NCBI GenBank assembly: GCA_038396625.1
Contig: CP121688.1
Span: forward strand, 2,046,001 to 2,110,000
Origin: G038396625 sp038396625
GTDB lineage: Bacteria; Bacillota; Clostridia; Peptostreptococcales; Thermotaleaceae
DNA: 64,000 nucleotides
Direction: 5' to 3'
Shown: positions 59,399 to 64,000 of the stretch, one piece after another
How the letters are laid out: each line of letters starts with the position of its first letter
Position numbering within the stretch: position 1 is the first letter of the stretch
Position numbers and translations under genes: made by a program
The notes under the pieces: generated by a model
The model's database searches: none
What the model saw: only the letters and a program-made list of their open reading frames with translations
Told to the model about the DNA's origin: nothing

Positions 59399-61564
59399 TC
59401 ATTTTTTAGAATTTTCATGACTCACAAAGGTGAGATATAACATACTCATTGCCAAAAATATAATCCCTGTTGCTGCAGCCACAACTCCAGAATCATTTAC
59501 GAAGAAGGCTACTACACAAGCAACAATGATCCCCGACCAGCCAATAGCCAAATTAGCATATACGCGAATGAGTTTATAAAGCGTACCTACTGGTCTATAA
59601 AATAAAATGGCTAAAATAATAATTGTCGTAATTAGCACTTTACTCCATATCGTGATACCGATTAATTTTAAGTTCATGGCAATTTTTCTTTTAATGATGA
59701 GAAAAATAACAATAGGTCCTTCCTGAATAATCTGTTGAATTGCACCTGCTAGATGGGATTGTTGTCCTTGATCTCCCAATAATTTTATATCAATAAATGC
59801 CATAAATCCAACTACTCCTATAACCGCAATACCTATTAAAAAAAGTTGTTTCAATGTAATTCTAATCTTTAATAACCTTAATCCAACAAAAATAAAAGCT
59901 GCCACAGCTGTAATGGTACCACCTACATTAGCACCTAATTTAGGGTATCCAATAATAAAGATTGTCCCCAAAAATACAAGCAAAGTCCAAAATTTACTGA
60001 TCTTAAACCTATCTAATATGCCCGTAGCAAACACAAGGGTTGATCCTATTAAAACACCCATGTATTCATTACCTATACCATAGTATCGAGCACCAATGAT
60101 AGGATCATAACCTAAAAGAGAATTTTTTATTAAGTTTCCATTGGTACACAAATCTATTAATAAACTTGCCGTTGTAAGAAAAGATAAAATTAAAATACCA
60201 TCTAATTCATGGTTACTCATTTTTTTAATTGTATATGTAATCAAAATGATTGCTCCAGCCAAAAACACATATGTCATAAAAAGATTTTGGACATGAAACA
60301 AAGGCAGTATTAACAATACAAAAGGTACTGTCATTGTACTTAACAGTAAATTCTTGAAGTAATAAACGATTTTATCATTTAATCTATTTTGGATAAGGAT
60401 TATAATTAAAGCTGCAATAGAAATTAATATTTCAAATATAGCAAAAGTAGACAATACTGGATATCTATTTTGTGAAGTACTTACAACACGGCCATTTAAT
60501 TTTCTCAGCATCTCAAATTGATCATCATTCGATACAACTTGTATCGGCTTTCCACTCATATCTGTTGTATTGGCTCCAAGATATGCTGCAATTGATGGAG
60601 CAATATCTACATTCCCTATAATACCTGTTCTTCTTGTGGTACCTGAAGTTAATAGACCTTTTTTCACACCATCCCCATAAAAAATAGCAGGCGTTAGCTT
60701 ATTGCCACTCTTGATATCTACTGATGAAGGATATGGTGTAACAAGAATAATTCTAGTCCTTTGGGAATCAATAATATTTAACAAATCACCGATATATCGA
60801 TCAATATCTTTTTGTATTTTTGATTTTTGCAAAGCGTACATTTCATCTGTTAGATTGTCCTTATATCTTTCAAGTCTCCCAATATCTCCTATTTCAACTG
60901 TGATAAAGTCAGCTTTATCATATAAATCTTTAAATATCTCTACTTGCTTTGGGTAATTGCTTTTGAGCCCAAAGGGATAGGTCTCCTCTTTTACTAGGGT
61001 TCCTTGTCCAATATCGCCATAATCAATATAGCCATTGTTGTCCATAGCAATAGCAGGAGCAAGTCGGATCATAATATCTTTTGTATCTGCGTTTCCTAGA
61101 GCTGCAGTTTTCATGCCCATATCATGCAATGCTTTCCCTAACGCCCCTGGAGTTGCTCCGTATTCCCCTGCATCATTTTGTCTGATTAATTTAGCAATAT
61201 CCACATTAATAATGCCAGTATCTCTAATACTTAATCCTGTTCTTCTAGCATAGATCGATTGAATCTCATTATTCACATTCATCGATAAGGTAGTATCCGA
61301 GGACCCTTCTGCTCTTGTCCCTGCCCCAATAGATACATATGCCTTATAAGTATTTGCTTTTGTTGACGTTCTGTTGTTCATCAAAGCAGCAGCACCATTA
61401 TCAATCAGTTTACGTACAGATTCTATGCTATATAATTCTTCATAATTCGTCTCATTCATTACAATTAAAACCACTTTTTTGTCTTGCTCTGCATACGATA
61501 AAGAGGTCAGTATGATAGATAATAGTACAATCATTGTAATGATAATAGATATCTTTTTTCTCAA
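59399..61564 (-). CDS. Large membrane protein with alkaline-phosphatase-superfamily-like domain, unknown
   Basis: This 721-aa protein has a signal peptide (about 1-25), an extracellular domain (about 26-360) and about ten membrane helices (about 370-715). The soluble part resembles the alkaline phosphatase/sulfatase fold: VVLIVMNETNYEELYSIESV, a Thr/Ser-rich YVSIGAGTRAEGS segment, ALGNADT, TVEIGDIGRLERYKD, ILVTPYPSS and GNVDIAPSIAAYLG. The classic metal pattern is not complete by eye. The membrane part is related to nothing I can name. It lies 12 bp after ireB, in the same transcript. Confidence 0.6.
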   Translation of the reverse strand: MRKKISIIITMIVLLSIILTSLSYAEQDKKVVLIVMNETNYEELYSIESVRKLIDNGAAALMNNRTSTKANTYKAYVSIGAGTRAEGSSDTTLSMNVNNEIQSIYARRTGLSIRDTGIINVDIAKLIRQNDAGEYGATPGALGKALHDMGMKTAALGNADTKDIMIRLAPAIAMDNNGYIDYGDIGQGTLVKEETYPFGLKSNYPKQVEIFKDLYDKADFITVEIGDIGRLERYKDNLTDEMYALQKSKIQKDIDRYIGDLLNIIDSQRTRIILVTPYPSSVDIKSGNKLTPAIFYGDGVKKGLLTSGTTRRTGIIGNVDIAPSIAAYLGANTTDMSGKPIQVVSNDDQFEMLRKLNGRVVSTSQNRYPVLSTFAIFEILISIAALIIILIQNRLNDKIVYYFKNLLLSTMTVPFVLLILPLFHVQNLFMTYVFLAGAIILITYTIKKMSNHELDGILILSFLTTASLLIDLCTNGNLIKNSLLGYDPIIGARYYGIGNEYMGVLIGSTLVFATGILDRFKISKFWTLLVFLGTIFIIGYPKLGANVGGTITAVAAFIFVGLRLLKIRITLKQLFLIGIAVIGVVGFMAFIDIKLLGDQGQQSHLAGAIQQIIQEGPIVIFLIIKRKIAMNLKLIGITIWSKVLITTIIILAILFYRPVGTLYKLIRVYANLAIGWSGIIVACVVAFFVNDSGVVAAATGIIFLAMSMLYLTFVSHENSKK

Positions 61565-61576
61565 TTTTGCTCTCTC

Positions 61577-61837
61577 CTACTTCTCTTCCAAATAATTTCT
61601 TAATAACTCTTCTAATAATTCATCCCGCTCAAGCTTCCTAATTAAGCTTCTCGCATTATTATGACTGGTGATATAAGTAGGATCTCCTGATAAAATATAT
61701 CCTACCAATTGGTTAATTGGATTATATCCCTTTTCCTTTAATGATTTATACACTGCTTTGAGAATTTCTTCTGCTTCGTTGATTTTTTCTTTGTCGACAT
61801 TAAACTTCATTGTAAAATTTGATCTATCCATCATCAT
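61577..61837 (-). CDS. ireB: IreB family regulatory phosphoprotein
   Basis: An 86-aa protein of the UPF0297 family, the downstream phosphoprotein of the IreK/PrkC kinase in Enterococcus. It has NEAEEILKAVYKSLKEKGYN, then NQLVGYILSGDPTYITSHNNARSLI, diagnostic for the family. It lies between alaS and the large membrane protein. Confidence 0.95.
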   Translation of the reverse strand: MMMDRSNFTMKFNVDKEKINEAEEILKAVYKSLKEKGYNPINQLVGYILSGDPTYITSHNNARSLIRKLERDELLEELLRNYLEEK

Positions 61838-61975
61838 GTTGTTGGCTCCTTTCCTTCTCTTATATTACTTATATTCTCTAAAAATATACATAATCCTTTA
61901 ACAAAATATATTACAATTAAATAACAGTTGAATGGACGACAGCTCTATGAAAGCTCTCGCCCACCCTTTATCTTG

Positions 61976-64000
61976 CTATTTTATTTGTTCATTGACCACT
62001 GTTAATACATGCTCTAGAGCTTCATCTATTTTCGAAATATCTTTCGCTCCTGCTTGTGCCATGGTTGGTCTACCACCACCACCACCACCTGCAATTTTCG
62101 CCACCTGTTTTATAATATTGCCAGCATGAATTCCCTTTGCTATTACATCCTCTGTTGCCATTGCTACAAAGTTTACTTTACCATTATTTGATGAAGCAAG
62201 AACGACAACCCCAGAGCCTAATTTGTCTTTTAATTTATCTCCAAGATTTCTTAAATTATCCATATCCATATCTGCTAGCTTATATTTTATCACTTTTATA
62301 TTATTTGTTTCAACCATACTATTTAGAATCTCAGTTGTTGCTCCGCTAGCTAATTTATTTTTTACAATTTCTATTTCTTTTTGGGCATCTTTTAATTCAT
62401 TTAGTAAATTTTCTACTTTTCCTATAACTTCCTTAGGATTTGTCTTTAACAGTTTTGCAATTTCAGACAATTTAAATTCTTTTTCTTTCGTGTATTCATA
62501 AGCTTTGTAGCCAGTAATCGCTTCAATTCTTCTAATACCAGCTGCCACACCGCCTTCTGTAACAATTTTAAACAATCCAATTTTACTTGTATTGCTTATA
62601 TGTGTTCCCCCACATAGTTCCATACTATAGTTTCCTATGGAAATTGTTCGTACCACATCTTTATATTTCTCACCGAATAATGCTGTTGCACCTTTTTTCT
62701 TTGCTTCCTCTAGCGCCATCTCTTCTGCTTGAACAGCTAGACCTTCTAGTATTTTCTGATTGACAAGTGCTTCTACTTTGTCTAATTCTTCGTCTGTTAG
62801 GGATTGAAAATGAGAAAAGTCAAATCTTAGTTTGTCTGGTGTTACTAAAGAACCTGACTGTTCAACATGTTGTCCAATAATATCTCTCAAAGCTTGATGC
62901 AACAAATGGGTTGCGGTATGATTTCTAGCTGAGTTTAATCTGTTTTCAATGTTTATCATAGCTTTTACAACCATCTCTTGTTCAATACTACCCTCTAGCA
63001 CTTCTCCTAAGTGTAATATTCTATCATTATTGGCCTTTTTGCAGTCATATATCTTTATTTTGCATCCTTCATTATAAAGTATACCTTTATCTCCTACTTG
63101 ACCGCCTCCTTCAGGATAAAAAGATGTTTTGTCTAGGATCACTGTCACTTGATCTCCTTGAGATACTGCATTGACAATTTCTCCATTTTTTATTAAGGCT
63201 AAGATTTTTCCAGACATTTCATAGGCTTCATAACCTTTAAAGTCTGACCGAATGTCTTCATGAAGCTTTGAGTAGATATCATCTTTCCACCCTTCCCCTT
63301 CTTGACTTTGTCGTGCTGCTCTTGCCCGCTGTCTTTGTTGTTCCATCTCTATTTTAAACGCTTCTTCATCTACGGACATCTTCTCTTCTTCTAAGATTTC
63401 CTTTGTTAATTCTAATGGAAATCCAAATGTATCATATAACTTGAATGCATTTTCACCTGATAAAACATACTTATTTTGTTTTTTCAGTTCCTCAATATAG
63501 TTTTTTAGTATTTCACTTCCTTGGTCGATTGTCTCTTGGAATCTTTCTTCTTCAATAGCAATGACTTTTTTAATATATTCTTGCTTCTCAATTAACTCCG
63601 GATAAGCTTCTCCCGATATTTCAATCACTTTATCTACTAATGTGATTAAGAATGTATTTTTTATACCAATGAGTTTTCCATGTCTGGCAGCACGTCTTAA
63701 CAAACGTCTTAGCACATACCCTCTTCCTTCATTACTTGGCATAATCCCATCACTAACCATAAAGGTAACAGAACGAACATGGTCTGTAATAATGCGAATG
63801 GATACATCCGTTTTTGAACTTATATTGCTATAATCTTGTCCTGATATTTTCACTACTTCGTCTAAGATATATCTTATTGTATCGATTTCAAATATAGAGT
63901 CTACATCTTGCATGATACAAGCAACTCTTTCAAGTCCCATCCCCGTATCAATATTAGGATTTGGCAAAGGATGATAATTGCCTTGTTCATCCTTATCAAA
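61976..64000 (-). CDS. alaS: Alanine--tRNA ligase, C-terminal part (cut by window end)
   Basis: The open frame runs to position 64000, so about the first 200 residues of the catalytic core are missing. The visible part has GRGYVLRRLLRRAARHGKLI, the editing domain with NHTATHLLHQALR and MELCGGTHISNTSKIG, and the C-Ala domain with GGGGGGRPTMAQAGAKD. It charges tRNA-Ala and corrects serine and glycine. A short hypothetical start at 63967 is not a real start. Any T-box would lie outside the window. Confidence 0.97.
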   Translation of the reverse strand, partial: FDKDEQGNYHPLPNPNIDTGMGLERVACIMQDVDSIFEIDTIRYILDEVVKISGQDYSNISSKTDVSIRIITDHVRSVTFMVSDGIMPSNEGRGYVLRRLLRRAARHGKLIGIKNTFLITLVDKVIEISGEAYPELIEKQEYIKKVIAIEEERFQETIDQGSEILKNYIEELKKQNKYVLSGENAFKLYDTFGFPLELTKEILEEEKMSVDEEAFKIEMEQQRQRARAARQSQEGEGWKDDIYSKLHEDIRSDFKGYEAYEMSGKILALIKNGEIVNAVSQGDQVTVILDKTSFYPEGGGQVGDKGILYNEGCKIKIYDCKKANNDRILHLGEVLEGSIEQEMVVKAMINIENRLNSARNHTATHLLHQALRDIIGQHVEQSGSLVTPDKLRFDFSHFQSLTDEELDKVEALVNQKILEGLAVQAEEMALEEAKKKGATALFGEKYKDVVRTISIGNYSMELCGGTHISNTSKIGLFKIVTEGGVAAGIRRIEAITGYKAYEYTKEKEFKLSEIAKLLKTNPKEVIGKVENLLNELKDAQKEIEIVKNKLASGATTEILNSMVETNNIKVIKYKLADMDMDNLRNLGDKLKDKLGSGVVVLASSNNGKVNFVAMATEDVIAKGIHAGNIIKQVAKIAGGGGGGRPTMAQAGAKDISKIDEALEHVLTVVNEQIK

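Noticed and set aside
1..64000. CRISPR arrays, tRNA and rRNA genes
   Set aside because: No regularly spaced direct repeats and no cloverleaf or rRNA-like segment were noticed. GC-rich DNA at 14.25-14.83 kb was considered as rRNA but its sequence and context fit OLE RNA.

Overview
The window is AT-rich and densely coded, and it comes from a spore-forming, low-GC Gram-positive anaerobe of the class Clostridia, probably near the Alkaliphilus/Crassaminicella lineage. The basis is gene content: spo0A, spoIVB, the complete eight-gene spoIIIA operon, an uninterrupted sigK, an Asp23/AmaP cell-envelope cluster, and an OLE RNA locus. Genus is inference; no rRNA gene is present. Almost everything from about 5.2 kb to the end is on the minus strand, so operons read from high to low coordinates.

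Region 1 (1-5.9 kb) is accessory. It holds the start of a tyrosine recombinase, nudC, and a 3,329-bp Tn3-family transposon derivative (1878-5206). That element has 38-bp inverted repeats matching 35/38 and a perfect 5-bp target duplication (AAGTA). Its transposase is reduced to about 25 codons and its resolvase is broken, but a res-like dyad remains. Its cargo is a DUF3795 protein, a frameshifted YjbR/MmcQ protein, a WYL-domain regulator and a DJ-1/PfpI protein. Two LexA-type operators (500-513 and 5735-5748) sit inside matched minus-strand promoters on either side of the element.

Region 2 (5.9-20 kb) is the conserved sporulation, isoprenoid and DNA-metabolism block. In transcription order it reads nusB, a TsaD-like paralogue, folD, xseA, xseB, ispA, a DUF212 protein, OLE RNA, oapA, dxs, tlyA, argR, recN, spoIVB, spo0A. 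The GC-rich 580-nt stretch between the DUF212 gene and oapA is an OLE RNA whose two ends pair.

Region 3 (20-29.5 kb) has DUF2273/amaP/asp23, spoIIIAA-AH, a zinc-ribbon protein, efp, a prolidase-family peptidase and comFB. Region 4 (29.4-44.9 kb) is a complete type IV pilus operon: pilB, pilT, pilC, pilA, pilD, pilM, pilN, pilO, three minor pilins (one of 700 aa), a 1,010-aa von Willebrand A adhesin and a FimT-like pilin. Its leader carries a c-di-GMP-II riboswitch whose 3' strand also forms an intrinsic terminator. PilB has an N-terminal MshEN-type domain, so c-di-GMP may act both on transcription and on the motor.

Region 5 (45-64 kb) holds capA, sigK, a class B PBP, udk, a U32 peptidase/tRNA hydroxylation gene, trmR, mltG, a two-gene LysO exporter, RNase J, fur, a 56-aa zinc-ribbon ORF, sfsA, DUF1292, ruvX, an aldo/keto reductase-ferredoxin, a large membrane protein, ireB, and the 3' part of alaS, which runs off the window end. 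No tRNA, rRNA or CRISPR array was seen.
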